Below are positions 38,297-47,462 of a DNA stretch of 64,000 nucleotides, in pieces. Below the pieces are notes generated by a model, which saw nothing but the letters and a program-made list of their open reading frames with translations, was not told where the DNA came from and ran no database searches. Source of the DNA: Methylobacterium sp. 10. Its GTDB lineage: Bacteria > Pseudomonadota > Alphaproteobacteria > Rhizobiales > Beijerinckiaceae. Location of the stretch: contig NZ_KI912577.1 of the NCBI RefSeq assembly GCF_000519085.1, positions 2,774,632 to 2,838,631 of the forward strand, given 5' to 3'. The translations under genes and the position numbers were made by a program. The stretch's first letter is position 1. The number at the start of each line of letters is the position of its first letter.

Positions 38297-39100
38297 ATGG
38301 CCCAATTCAACCTCCCCAAGAACTCCCAGATCACCGAGGGCAAGACCTGGCCCCGGCCGACCGGGGGCAACAACCTCCAGGAATTCCGGATCTACCGCTG
38401 GAATCCGGATGACGGCGCCAATCCACGCGTCGACGTCTATCAGGTCGACCGCGACGATTGCGGGCCGATGGTCCTCGACGCGCTGCTCTGGATCAAGGCC
38501 AAGGTCGATTCGACCCTGGTGTTCCGCCGCTCTTGCCGCGAGGGCATCTGCGGCTCCTGCGCCATGAACATTGAAGGCCAGAACGCGCTCGCCTGCACCA
38601 TGGGGATCGACGAGTGCCAGGAGCACGCCAAGGGCAAAAAGACCGGCGCGGTTCGGATCTATCCACTACCGCACATGCCGGTGCTGAAGGATCTCGTCCC
38701 CGACCTCACCAACTTCTTCGCCCAGCACGCCTCGGTCGAGCCCTGGCTCCAGACCGAGACCCCTGCGCCCGAAGGGGAGTGGAAGCAGACCCCGGAGGAT
38801 CGCGCCCAACTCGACGGTCTCTATGAGTGCATCCTGTGCGCATGCTGCACCACGTCGTGCCCGAGCTACTGGTGGAACGGCGACCGCTTCCTTGGTCCGG
38901 CAGCCCTGTTGCAGGCCTATCGCTGGCTCATCGACAGCCGCGACGAGAATACGGGCGAGCGCCTCGACGCCCTTCACGACCCGTTCCGGCTCTATCGCTG
39001 CCACACGATCATGAACTGCGCCAATGCCTGCCCGAAAAGCCTGAACCCGGCAAAGGCCATCGCCGAGATCAAGAAAATGATGGTGTCGCGCGAGGTCTGA
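38297..39100 (+). CDS. sdhB: succinate dehydrogenase iron-sulfur subunit
   Basis: SdhB carries electrons from FAD to quinone through three clusters. The 267-residue protein contains [12 protein letters not shown] for the 2Fe-2S cluster in the N-terminal ferredoxin domain, [16 protein letters not shown] for part of the 4Fe-4S cluster and [17 protein letters not shown] for the 3Fe-4S and remaining ligands. All ligand cysteines expected in the family are present. It is last in the operon and is followed by a strong terminator. Confidence 0.98.
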   Translation: MAQFNLPKNSQITEGKTWPRPTGGNNLQEFRIYRWNPDDGANPRVDVYQVDRDDCGPMVLDALLWIKAKVDSTLVFRRSCREGICGSCAMNIEGQNALACTMGIDECQEHAKGKKTGAVRIYPLPHMPVLKDLVPDLTNFFAQHASVEPWLQTETPAPEGEWKQTPEDRAQLDGLYECILCACCTTSCPSYWWNGDRFLGPAALLQAYRWLIDSRDENTGERLDALHDPFRLYRCHTIMNCANACPKSLNPAKAIAEIKKMMVSREV

Positions 39101-39128
39101 TGCGCGACCTCATGACAGAAGATCGACG

Positions 39129-39169
39129 CCAAAGCCGAGCTGCCCCGCAGCTCGGCTTTGGTGTTTTTT
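39129..39169 (+). terminator. rho-independent terminator of sdhCDAB
   Basis: A 14-bp perfect stem CCAAAGCCGAGCTG/CAGCTCGGCTTTGG with a 5-nt loop is followed by TGTTTTTT, 28 bases after the sdhB stop. Confidence 0.93.
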
Positions 39170-39184
39170 GGTCCCTAAGGCCGA

Positions 39185-39367
39185 TTACTTCGTGATCTTG
39201 ACCGAGACCGGGTCGCTGGACGGGAAGGTCTCTTCCAGCGCCTCGTCCAGTCGATCGCTCATTTCGTCCTGATGATTTTCGGGATTTGTCTTGTCGTTGC
39301 TGGGCGTCGGATCCACACGACGCTTCTCGTCGGTGTCCGACGTGGATGTTGGCTTGGGGTCCGACAT
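39185..39367 (-). CDS. small acidic conserved hypothetical protein
   Basis: A 60-residue hydrophilic protein. The N-terminal 35 residues are low in complexity (Asp, Glu, Thr, Ser, Lys). The conserved part is the C-terminal LDEALEETFPSSDPVSV, a motif I know from many short proteins of Rhizobiales with no assigned role. It converges on sdhB across the terminator. Confidence 0.7.
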   Translation of the reverse strand: MSDPKPTSTSDTDEKRRVDPTPSNDKTNPENHQDEMSDRLDEALEETFPSSDPVSVKITK

Positions 39368-39582
39368 GGGTGCCTCCTCTGGCTCGCCTGACCGCCGCCG
39401 GGGGCGGCGGATTTACCGTGACCAACGCGAGGAACCGATGCCCGATCCCTTTCGCCGCCGCCGACATATCGGCTTGCCGCTCGGCCGGTAGCGTTTACCG
39501 GACGTGAGGCGATAGCCCATAACGTCGCTGTCGCGGCATGGGCATGACGAACCCGAAAGCCGGCTGAGGCTCCGGGCAGACC

Positions 39583-40827
39583 ATGCAGATCGTGATCCTC
39601 GCAGAGTTCGCCGTGGCGAGCGGCGGCGCCGAGAAGGTCGCGGTGGAATCCGCGCACGGCCTTGCCCGAGCGGGGATCAGCGTCACCTTCATCCAGGCGA
39701 TCGAGGGACCGGCGGATCCGCTCCTCGATCATCAGAACATCCGGCGGGTCTGCCTCGGCAATACCGACATCTGGAACCGCCCGCCCCTGGAGGCGGCACT
39801 GTCCGGCATCTGGAGCCGGGATTCCGCCGCCCGTCTGCGCGCTGTGCTCACCGCCCTCCCGCAACCGGCGGATATCGTCCATCTGCATCAATGGACCCGC
39901 AGCCTGTCGCCGAGCGTGTTCCCGGTTTTGCTCGACAGCGGCATCCCGCTGGTGGTGACCCTGCACGATTACTTCCTGGCCTGCCCTAACGGTGTCTATT
40001 ACCGCTTCGATCAGGATCGCCCGTGCCTGCTGACGCCGCTCTCCGCCTCCTGCGTCGCGGCTCCCTGCGACCCGAAAAGCCGACTCCACAAGGCGATCCG
40101 TGTCGGGCGAAGCATCGCCCAGAACCACGCCTTGCGTCGCCGCCATCTCGACGTGGTCCATGTCTGCGACGCCAGCATCGGCCGTATGGGCAAGCTCCTC
40201 GACCCCCTTTCCGTTACCCATCACCGCATCGACAATCCCGTTCGCGTGGAGAGGGGGGCGCGAGCCAATCCAGCGACAGGGAAAGCCATCGCCTATGTGG
40301 GCCGCTTGACCCGCGAGAAGGGCGCGGATCTCGTCGCCGAAGCGGCGCGAGACGCCGGCATGCCGGTGCTCTTCATCGGCACAGGCCCGCTGGAGGTGGA
40401 ACTGCAGGCGCAGCCACATGTGGATATGCTCGGATGGCGATCGCCGGGCGAGGTGTCCGCCATCCTTGCACAACGGGCGAGGGCGCTGGCCGCGCCTTCG
40501 AGGTGGTTCGAGACCGGTCCTCTGACTGTCTACGAAGCCCTGGCTATGGGACTACCGGTGGTCGCGTCGGACCGGTCCGGAGCCGCGGAGAAAGTGATCG
40601 ACGGCGTCACCGGCTATGTGGTCCCGCCCGAGCGGACAGCGCTCGCGACCGCGTTCCGAAGTCTGGACGCGCCTCAAGCGGAGACGCTCGGGCGCGCGGC
40701 TCACACGCATTACTGGGAGGCGCCCATGTCCATCGATGCCCATGCCGACGCTCTCGTCCGCCTCTATCGACAGATAGTGGGAAACAGATCTCCAACGCCG
40801 ACCTATGTCCTCGGAAAACACGGATAG
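39583..40827 (+). CDS. GT4-family glycosyltransferase
   Basis: A 414-residue cytoplasmic GT-B fold enzyme, probably transferring a sugar from a nucleotide donor to a polysaccharide or lipid acceptor. The N-terminal domain has the acceptor-side SGGAEKVAVESAHGLARAG, DIVHLHQW and TLHDYFLACPNGVYY; the C-terminal donor domain has IAYVGRLTREKGADLV, the glycine-rich FIGTGP, and the GT4 nucleotide-site motif SRWFETGPLTVYEALAMGLPVVAS with the conserved ExxxxxxxE pattern. No other envelope-polysaccharide genes are next to it, so the substrate is unknown. Confidence 0.9.
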   Translation: MQIVILAEFAVASGGAEKVAVESAHGLARAGISVTFIQAIEGPADPLLDHQNIRRVCLGNTDIWNRPPLEAALSGIWSRDSAARLRAVLTALPQPADIVHLHQWTRSLSPSVFPVLLDSGIPLVVTLHDYFLACPNGVYYRFDQDRPCLLTPLSASCVAAPCDPKSRLHKAIRVGRSIAQNHALRRRHLDVVHVCDASIGRMGKLLDPLSVTHHRIDNPVRVERGARANPATGKAIAYVGRLTREKGADLVAEAARDAGMPVLFIGTGPLEVELQAQPHVDMLGWRSPGEVSAILAQRARALAAPSRWFETGPLTVYEALAMGLPVVASDRSGAAEKVIDGVTGYVVPPERTALATAFRSLDAPQAETLGRAAHTHYWEAPMSIDAHADALVRLYRQIVGNRSPTPTYVLGKHG

Positions 40828-41148
40828 CGGTCGCCGCACAAGCCTCGCGTGGTCGCGCCTCGCAAGCAGACTCCATAGCGCGGAATCCTCCCGCCTTGCC
40901 GCATCCATAACTCAGCTGCCAGCATGGCACGACTGCGCGTCTTGCGTTCAACGGCCCTCAATCTGCTTACTTAGACTGCGTTCGCTCATCCCATCGCTCT
41001 CGGATATATTGTGTTAGACGAGCTAGTTTCCACATATACTGTCGGGCATTTGCTCCACCCCGCATCTTGACTCTCATATTGCATCGCAACATATCGATGG
41101 TGCGGCGCGCCATTCCGTGTCGCTCCAGATGATCCAGTGAGGACCGAC
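40828..41148. other. intergenic region with phasin promoter
   Basis: A 321-base gap between the glycosyltransferase and the phasin gene. The last third holds the candidate promoter and PhaR-type dyad listed separately; I see nothing recognisable in the rest. Confidence 0.5.
41067..41095 (+). promoter_or_regulatory. phasin promoter with TTGC-N3-GCAA operator
   Basis: TTGACT (41067-41072) and CATATC (41090-41095) are separated by exactly 17 nt and form a plausible sigma-70 promoter. Inside the spacer, touching the -10, is the perfect dyad TTGC-ATC-GCAA (41079-41089). PhaR, the repressor of phasin genes, binds TGC/GCA-rich dyads in related bacteria. The overlap would let PhaR block RNA polymerase until polyhydroxybutyrate is present. 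PhaR binding is inferred. Confidence 0.5.
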
Positions 41149-41508
41149 ATGACCGCACCGACCTATGAGATTCCCGCCGAGTTGCGCGACTTGGCGGAAA
41201 AGAGCGTTGATCAGGCTCGTACCGCCGTGACCAAGCTGCTTGGCACGGTGGTGAAATCCGCCGAACAGCTTCAGACTTCCTCGACGACGGTGCATGAGAC
41301 GATCCAATCCGTGATCGCCAAGGGCCTCGACCAGGTTCAGACCAATGCGAGCACGACCTTCGACTTCGCTCAGAAGCTGGTACGCACGCGCGACCTGAAG
41401 GAAGCGTTCGAGCTGCAGAGCGAGTTTATGCGCAGCCAGATTTCGACGCTCCAGGCCCAGGCCAAGGATCTCGGTGCCTTGGCTCAGTCCGCGGCCAAAG
41501 GCGTCTGA
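41149..41508 (+). CDS. phaP: phasin (polyhydroxyalkanoate granule protein)
   Basis: Phasins coat polyhydroxybutyrate granules and control their number and size. The 119-residue protein is almost entirely helical with amphipathic repeats: IPAELRDLAEKSVDQARTAVTKLL, VKSAEQLQTSSTTVHETIQSV, and the typical NASTTFDFAQKLVRTRDLKEAFELQSEFMRSQISTLQAQAKDLG. This matches the phasin_2 family. ATG 41149 has AGGA upstream, and an upstream GTG (41137) is possible. A candidate PhaR-type operator lies in its promoter. Confidence 0.93.
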   Translation: MTAPTYEIPAELRDLAEKSVDQARTAVTKLLGTVVKSAEQLQTSSTTVHETIQSVIAKGLDQVQTNASTTFDFAQKLVRTRDLKEAFELQSEFMRSQISTLQAQAKDLGALAQSAAKGV

Positions 41509-41637
41509 TCCCGGCTCCTTCGCGCGGACCGGCTTGGTTCGCGTGAAGGGCGTGGACGCGGTATCATCGCTAGGAACACAAGCGCGCGTCGGGACCGGGC
41601 CATGCGCGACCGACTGTGGATAAAGAGGACGCGAACC

Positions 41638-42360
41638 ATGGCCACACGCCGACAGCAACGCTCCAACGATCGCCGGGGAAGCAAAGCCGTGCAATCGGCG
41701 CAGCTTCCCGGCGCGGACGCGAGTGCCGAGACCGCTCTCAACGTGGTAGCGGCTTTACAGACCCCGCCTGTGGACGGTGGGCCGATCGCGGCATCCGGGC
41801 TCGACGTCGCGGCTCCCGTGGCAGAGACCTTGATGGAGAGTGTGTCGCCGGATGCGCTGTTGACCGGACAGGCGGAGCCGGAAGCCGCTTTCGTCGTCCC
41901 GGAAACCGTCCACTCGGACGATGCGCCATTTCAGGCCAGCCAGCCCGCCGCCGATGTTGTGACGGCCGTCGCTGAAGACGATGCCACGAGTCATGGTTCG
42001 TCCGACGTCAGCACGCAAGGTGATAGCGAGGCGGCTCAGGATACCCTGCTGCCCGCCGAGATCGAAAGCGCCATCGCCTCGGCGCAGGATCTCGACTCGC
42101 CGCCGGCGCACACCACCGCCGTCACTGCTTCTACATTGACCGAGATCACGGCCGCCAACGACACGTTGACGGCCTATGTTCGCAACGAGGGCATCGCCAC
42201 GTTCGCGCATTGGCGCGCTCTGTCGACGGCGAAGAGCCCGGCCGATGCGCTGCGTCTCCAAGTCGCTGAGATGCAGCGGGCGGCCGATGCCTCGCTGAGC
42301 TGCATCACGAGTCTCGCGCGCCGGGCAGGACGCATCGCCGCAACGCTCCGCCGCCCCTGA
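41638..42360 (+). CDS. phasin-like protein with long disordered N-terminus
   Basis: A 240-residue protein in two parts. Residues 1-165 are low in complexity (Ala, Asp, Ser, Thr, Val, Glu) and probably disordered. The last 70 residues are helical (LTEITAANDTLTAYVRNEGIATFAHWRALSTAKSPADALRLQVAEMQRAADASL) and resemble the phasin helix pattern of the preceding gene (SPADALRLQ versus RDLKEAFELQ). Its position 130 bases after phaP supports a granule-associated role. ATG 41638 is preceded by AAGAGGA. Confidence 0.75.
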   Translation: MATRRQQRSNDRRGSKAVQSAQLPGADASAETALNVVAALQTPPVDGGPIAASGLDVAAPVAETLMESVSPDALLTGQAEPEAAFVVPETVHSDDAPFQASQPAADVVTAVAEDDATSHGSSDVSTQGDSEAAQDTLLPAEIESAIASAQDLDSPPAHTTAVTASTLTEITAANDTLTAYVRNEGIATFAHWRALSTAKSPADALRLQVAEMQRAADASLSCITSLARRAGRIAATLRRP

Positions 42361-42448
42361 CACCCCTCGCGCTGACGCCCCGGCGCGTCTAGATATCCCG
42401 GATCCCGCAGCGGCTCCGCCGTTTGCGCCTGCCATCCGGGAGATCGCG

Positions 42449-43900
42449 ATGTTCCATCGGCCGCTGCTCGCCTGCCTCGTCACGGCGACCGTCGTCGTCT
42501 CATCAAGCGCCTGGGCGCAGATGATGAAGACGCCGGAGGCTCACGCACCGGCCAAGACCGTGCCGAGTTCGAAGGTTGAAGTCGATCTCTCCTTCGCACC
42601 GGTAGTGAAGCGGGCGGCGCCCTCGGTGGTAAACGTCTACGCCTCGCATGTGGAGGAGCGCGGCACATCGCGCAGCGCCATGGACGAGTTCATGCGCCGG
42701 TTCTTCGGCGAGCAGGGCTCAGGCCGCGGCCAGGGCATGCCGGGCGAGCGGGCGCAGAAGTCGCTCGGCTCCGGCGTCATCGTCGATGAATCCGGCCTCG
42801 TCATCACCAACAACCACGTCATCGACAACATGAACGAAGTTCGTGTCTCGCTCTCTGATCGGCGGGAGTTCGAGGCGAGCATTGTCCTGCGCGATCCCCG
42901 CACTGATCTTGCCGTGATCAAGATCAAGAGCCCCGTCGGCGGTCTCGTACCCATGCCCATGGGCGATTCGGAAGCCCTTGAGGTCGGTGACTTCGTCATG
43001 GCGATCGGCAACCCGTTCGGGGTCGGGCAGACGGTGACGCAGGGCATCGTGTCGGCCCTGGCGCGCACCCAGGTTGGTTCGTCCGATTACCAGTTCTTCA
43101 TCCAGACCGATGCCGCGATCAATCCGGGCAATTCCGGCGGTGCCCTCGTCGATCTCAAGGGTCGGCTCGTGGGCATCAACACGGCGATCTATTCGCAATC
43201 GGGGGGGAGTCACGGAATCGGCTTTGCCATTCCCACCAGTATGGTCCGCGCCGTCGTCGAAACGGCCAAGGGCGGCGCCACCACCGTGCGTCGCCCCTGG
43301 CTCGGGGCACGGGTGCAGAACGTCACGCCCGACATCGCGGAGAGCATGGGCCTCGACCATCCGACCGGGGTCCTGGTGGCGAGCCTGCAGCCGAAGAGTC
43401 CGGCCGAAGAGGCTGGCCTCAAGCGCGGCGACTTGATCCTCACGGTAGACGACAAGATTGTCGATGATCCGGAAGCCTTCGGCTACCGCTTCGCCCTCAA
43501 GGGCATTAGCGGAACCGCGAAGTTCGGCATCCTGCGAGGCACCACACGCTCCACCGTTTCGGTCAAGCTCGCCTCGGCCCCCGAGACGCGGCCGCGCGAC
43601 GCGGTGAAGGTGCGTACGCGCTCGCCCTTCTTCGGGGCTACCCTGGTCAACACCTCGCCTGCCGTAGCTGAGGAACTGCAGAAGGACTTCGCCAGCGAAG
43701 GCGTCGCGGTCTCGTCGATCGACGACGGGTCCATGGCGGCCCGCGCCGGCCTGCAGATTGGTGACGTGATCGTCGCCATCAATGGCACCCCGGTGACCAC
43801 CACCAAGGACCTCGAGCGCCTGACCCGGTCCAGCTCCGGCATGTGGGAGATCGCGATCAATCGGGGCGGGGCTGTGCTGACCTCGGTGTTCGGAGGGTAA
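42449..43900 (+). CDS. periplasmic serine endoprotease DegP/HtrA (Do) family
   Basis: A 483-residue periplasmic protease and chaperone for misfolded envelope proteins. A signal peptide (1-23, SSSAWAQ) is followed by the trypsin-like domain with His123 (NNHVI), Asp153 (RTDLAVIKI) and Ser229 (GNSGG), then two PDZ domains: about 285-370 (WLGARVQNVTPDIAESMGL) and 395-480 (GDVIVAINGTPV). All catalytic residues are present. It is monocistronic in this window. Confidence 0.95.
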   Translation: MFHRPLLACLVTATVVVSSSAWAQMMKTPEAHAPAKTVPSSKVEVDLSFAPVVKRAAPSVVNVYASHVEERGTSRSAMDEFMRRFFGEQGSGRGQGMPGERAQKSLGSGVIVDESGLVITNNHVIDNMNEVRVSLSDRREFEASIVLRDPRTDLAVIKIKSPVGGLVPMPMGDSEALEVGDFVMAIGNPFGVGQTVTQGIVSALARTQVGSSDYQFFIQTDAAINPGNSGGALVDLKGRLVGINTAIYSQSGGSHGIGFAIPTSMVRAVVETAKGGATTVRRPWLGARVQNVTPDIAESMGLDHPTGVLVASLQPKSPAEEAGLKRGDLILTVDDKIVDDPEAFGYRFALKGISGTAKFGILRGTTRSTVSVKLASAPETRPRDAVKVRTRSPFFGATLVNTSPAVAEELQKDFASEGVAVSSIDDGSMAARAGLQIGDVIVAINGTPVTTTKDLERLTRSSSGMWEIAINRGGAVLTSVFGG

Positions 43901-44228
43901 AGTCTTCGTCGACCCGCGCTGCCGGCATCCTCCTGAAGCGGGAACCACCCTTCGCTGTACAGACCCACGCATGGGTGAAAGCAAAAGGGGCAGGATTATG
44001 AACGTCGCGGTTTCTGAGACGGAGCAACTTTTCCAAACCTGTGAAAATACAAAGCTGAGGGTGCAACGATCGGCCGAGTAGGTTCGTTTTACCGAGGGTC
44101 ATTCGGTGCAGAGACGAGAAAAATCAGTATTCATTAAATCGGTTTAATTTAAATCGCACTTAAAGCAAATATCAAATTTTACAAAACTTGTTCACCATTT
44201 CGTAGCATTGGTCGTGAGGATGCAGATA
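43901..44228. other. A/T-rich intergenic region upstream of the adenylation-carrier-GNAT fusion gene
   Basis: A 328-base gap. From about 44100 to 44200 the A/T content is far above the average of the window (TTAAATCGGTTTAATTTAAA-like sequence), which may mark a promoter region or acquired DNA. No gene or RNA is recognised in it. Confidence 0.5.
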
Positions 44229-47200
44229 ATGGGGACGCCAACACATGTGGGAGAAGAGCTTGCCGTGCCAAGGCGCGACGAGGCCGACCTGGGGTCACAC
44301 TCCCAACTGAGTGGCTTCATCCGCTTTTGCCAGACAGAAACCGAACAGACCTTCGCTGATTACTTCACTTTCGAGCGCTTCGCGATCGACGACTACGAGA
44401 CCTTCTGGTCTCTCCTACTGCGATGGTCCGGATTGCCGGTCTCTGGGTCGATCACCCCGGCCTGCGAAGGCTTGGACTGCGAAACAGCTCGGTTTTTCCC
44501 CAACACCACTTTGAACTACGCCGAGGCCCTTCTCACCGCCTGGGACGAGACTGCGATTGCCGTCACGGGCTGTCGTTTCGATGCTCCTGACGAGGCAATC
44601 ACCCGCGCGGAGCTGCATCTACGGGTCGCGCGATTGGCAGTGGCCTTCCGACGCCTCGGCATCGCACCAGGCGACCGCATCGTCGCCGTCGCCCGCAACC
44701 GACCGGAAGCGATGATCGCCGCCCTGGCGACCGCCGCCCTGGGCGCCGTCTTTTCCAGTTGCGCCCCCGACATGGGCGCTCCGGCCATCCTGTCGCGTTT
44801 CGGTTCCCTAGGGCCGAAGCTTCTCGTGGCTCATCTGAGCCCGGAACCTTGGGACACCGGCGCGCCCGTCGCAGACCGGGTGATGGCGGTGGCCGCCGGC
44901 CTCCCAACGCTGACCCATGTGGTATCCCTGGACGTGCTCGCGAGCGAGCCGCGCGGCACGGTACCGATCCTGGCCTACGCCGAACTCCTGGCAAAGAGGG
45001 ACGATGATGGGGACGTCGCGTGGCCGCGTCTACCCTTCGACCACCCCCTATTCATCCTGTTTTCATCGGGAACCACGGGACCGCCCAAAGGCATCATCCA
45101 CGGGGTGGGCGGAACGCTCCTCGAACACGTCAAGGAGCATCGGTTGCACGGCGATCTCAAGCCGGGCGACACGCTGTTCTTCCACACCAGCTGTGCCTGG
45201 ATGATGTGGAACTGGCAGATCTCGGCCCTGGCGAGCGGCGCTGGGATCGTGCTGTTTGACAGCCCGGTCCAGGGTCCGAATACTCTGTGGCAGGTGGTGG
45301 AGCGTCGCGGCGTGACGGTCTTCGGGACGAGCCCGGCCTATCTGCAACTCTGCGAGACCGCCGCCTACGCCCCGCGCGCGCGGCACTCCCTCCTGCACCT
45401 TCGCAGCATCCTCTCCACTGGCTCAGTCCTGTACGATCATCAGTTCGACTGGGTACGCGAGGCGGTCAAGGACGTGCCTCTGCAAACGATATCCGGCGGA
45501 ACCGATATCCTTGGCTGCTTTGTTCTTGGAAACCCGCTCTTGCCCGTGCGCCGGGGAGAAGCACAGTGCCGCAGCCTTGCCCTTGATGTCCGCGCACTCA
45601 TCGTGCCGGGGGCGACGAGTCCCATCGGTGAGCTCGTCTGCGCCAACCCGTTCCCATCGACACCGCTGGGTTTCTACGGCGACAAGGACGGCAGCCGCTT
45701 CCATACGAGCTATTTCGCGCAGAACCCGTCCTTCTGGACCCACGGCGATCTCATTGAGCTGACGCCCGATGGCGGCGCGCGTATCCACGGCCGATCCGAC
45801 GGCATCCTCAACATCAGAGGCATCCGTGTCGGCCCCGCCGAGATATACGCGATCTTGCAATCAATCGATGCGGTGGTGGACGCTCTCGCGGTCGAGCAAC
45901 AGGATCCCAGCGGTGCCCGCCTGATTCTCGCCGTCGTCCTGCGCGAGGGGCTCACCCTCACGCCCGACCTCATGAAGACGATCAACGGACGGCTGTCCAG
46001 TCAGGGCTCGATGGCGATGGTCCCCGCACGTTGCCTTCAGGTGACCGACCTACCCACGACTTTCAGTGGCAAGCGCTCCGAGGCGGCGGCGCGGGACATC
46101 GTGAACGGTCAGGCGGCCCACAACCGCAGCGCCCTACGAAATCCAGAGAGCCTCGACGAGCTCCGCGAGGCCTTGGCCGCATCTGTCGCTCTTCAGGCAG
46201 AGGAGGTGGCCAGGGCGGTATCGCGCGGCGACGTGACGAGTGAGGCGGCGCTGGAGGCGGCCCTCCAAGCCATGGTCGCGCGCGAAATCGGAATCCCGAT
46301 CAGCGTCGACGACAACTTCTTCGAGGTCGGCGCGAGCTCCCTGGCGATGTTCTCGCTCCTGACGGAGATCCAACGCTTCGCCGACCGGGACCTCTCCTTC
46401 GGCGCACTCCTCGCAGCGCCGACCGTGAGTCTCCTCACCCGGTTAGTCTGGGACGGCCCCGTAGCGGAGACGCCGGACGAGTCCGACCAGCCGCGCGTGC
46501 GGCCCGTCAGGGAGGAGGACATTGAGGCGATCTGCCTGCTGCTCAAATCGGGCTTTACCGTCGACACCCTGTCCGTCGCGGAATGGCGGCGCCTGTTCGA
46601 ATACGGCTGGATCGAGGAGAAGCCCGATCTCGGCTACGTGCTCACCGTCGGCACAACCATCGTCGGCTTCATCGGCACGGTCTATTCGCACCGTTTGCAG
46701 CCGGAAGAGGGCGCGAGCCTCGCATGCAATCTCTCGTCTTGGTACGTGCAGGACGCGTATCGCGGCTGGGGATCGATCCTCCTCGCCGAGGCCATGCGGG
46801 CCAAGGATACCGTTTTCACGAGCCTCACTCCGGGGCCGGAGACGCAGGCCATCATGGCTAGCATGGCCTTGCCGCGCATGGAAAAGAGGCGCTTCTTCCT
46901 GCCGTTCTCGAATCTCGGCAGCTTAAATGTCCGGCCGATCCAGATCGAATGCGATCTGGCGATCATCCGTAGCCATCTTGGCGACGAGGACCGGCGCATC
47001 CTCGACGATCACGCCCCGTTCGATCTCCTGCATCTCCTCGTCCGGGAGGGAGCGGGCAGCACGTATCTCATCGTGAAGCGGCGCCGCCTCGGCACGAACC
47101 CGCGGATGAGGATTCCTACCTCCGAACTGCTCTATTGCAGTCGGCCGGATATCCTGGCGCGGCATTTCGAGCGCATCAAGCTCGGCATCCTCACACGGCA

Positions 47201-47354
47201 ACGCACCGTGATTCTCGCCGCTCATGAGGGCTTCGTTCCCGCCGGCGTGCCGGCGGTTCGAGAAGCCCGGTCCGGACGTTACCGTTCCTCTCACGACATG
47301 GCGTCGTCCAATCTTGACCTGCTCTATTCGGAACTCGTGTTGCTTCCGATCTGA
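44229..47354 (+). CDS. fusion of acetoacetyl-CoA-synthetase-like adenylation domain, carrier domain and GNAT domain
   Basis: A 1041-residue multidomain protein. Residues about 30-630 form an AMP-binding domain of the acetoacetyl-CoA synthetase type: phosphate loop SSGTTGPPKG (279-288), HGDL (505-508), hinge GRSDGILNIRG (521-531) and catalytic Lys615 in FSGKRSE. Residues about 670-745 are a carrier domain, with NFFEVGASSLAM placing the pantetheine Ser at 704. Residues about 757-895 are a GNAT acetyltransferase with the acetyl-CoA loop YRGWGS (844-849), followed by 145 residues without clear assignment. The layout implies activation of an acyl group, loading on the carrier and transfer by GNAT to an unknown acceptor. 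The start at 44229 has GAGG 9 bases upstream. No pathway genes adjoin it. Confidence 0.9.
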   Translation: MGTPTHVGEELAVPRRDEADLGSHSQLSGFIRFCQTETEQTFADYFTFERFAIDDYETFWSLLLRWSGLPVSGSITPACEGLDCETARFFPNTTLNYAEALLTAWDETAIAVTGCRFDAPDEAITRAELHLRVARLAVAFRRLGIAPGDRIVAVARNRPEAMIAALATAALGAVFSSCAPDMGAPAILSRFGSLGPKLLVAHLSPEPWDTGAPVADRVMAVAAGLPTLTHVVSLDVLASEPRGTVPILAYAELLAKRDDDGDVAWPRLPFDHPLFILFSSGTTGPPKGIIHGVGGTLLEHVKEHRLHGDLKPGDTLFFHTSCAWMMWNWQISALASGAGIVLFDSPVQGPNTLWQVVERRGVTVFGTSPAYLQLCETAAYAPRARHSLLHLRSILSTGSVLYDHQFDWVREAVKDVPLQTISGGTDILGCFVLGNPLLPVRRGEAQCRSLALDVRALIVPGATSPIGELVCANPFPSTPLGFYGDKDGSRFHTSYFAQNPSFWTHGDLIELTPDGGARIHGRSDGILNIRGIRVGPAEIYAILQSIDAVVDALAVEQQDPSGARLILAVVLREGLTLTPDLMKTINGRLSSQGSMAMVPARCLQVTDLPTTFSGKRSEAAARDIVNGQAAHNRSALRNPESLDELREALAASVALQAEEVARAVSRGDVTSEAALEAALQAMVAREIGIPISVDDNFFEVGASSLAMFSLLTEIQRFADRDLSFGALLAAPTVSLLTRLVWDGPVAETPDESDQPRVRPVREEDIEAICLLLKSGFTVDTLSVAEWRRLFEYGWIEEKPDLGYVLTVGTTIVGFIGTVYSHRLQPEEGASLACNLSSWYVQDAYRGWGSILLAEAMRAKDTVFTSLTPGPETQAIMASMALPRMEKRRFFLPFSNLGSLNVRPIQIECDLAIIRSHLGDEDRRILDDHAPFDLLHLLVREGAGSTYLIVKRRRLGTNPRMRIPTSELLYCSRPDILARHFERIKLGILTRQRTVILAAHEGFVPAGVPAVREARSGRYRSSHDMASSNLDLLYSELVLLPI

Positions 47355-47462
47355 TCGCGACCGGGCAACGGGACCGGCGAGCACGGGGCAGGCCCACCGA
47401 AACGCGGGGACGAGGCCTTTTGCGGATTGCAGGATGACGCGGGCCACGTCTTCTATGCGTCG

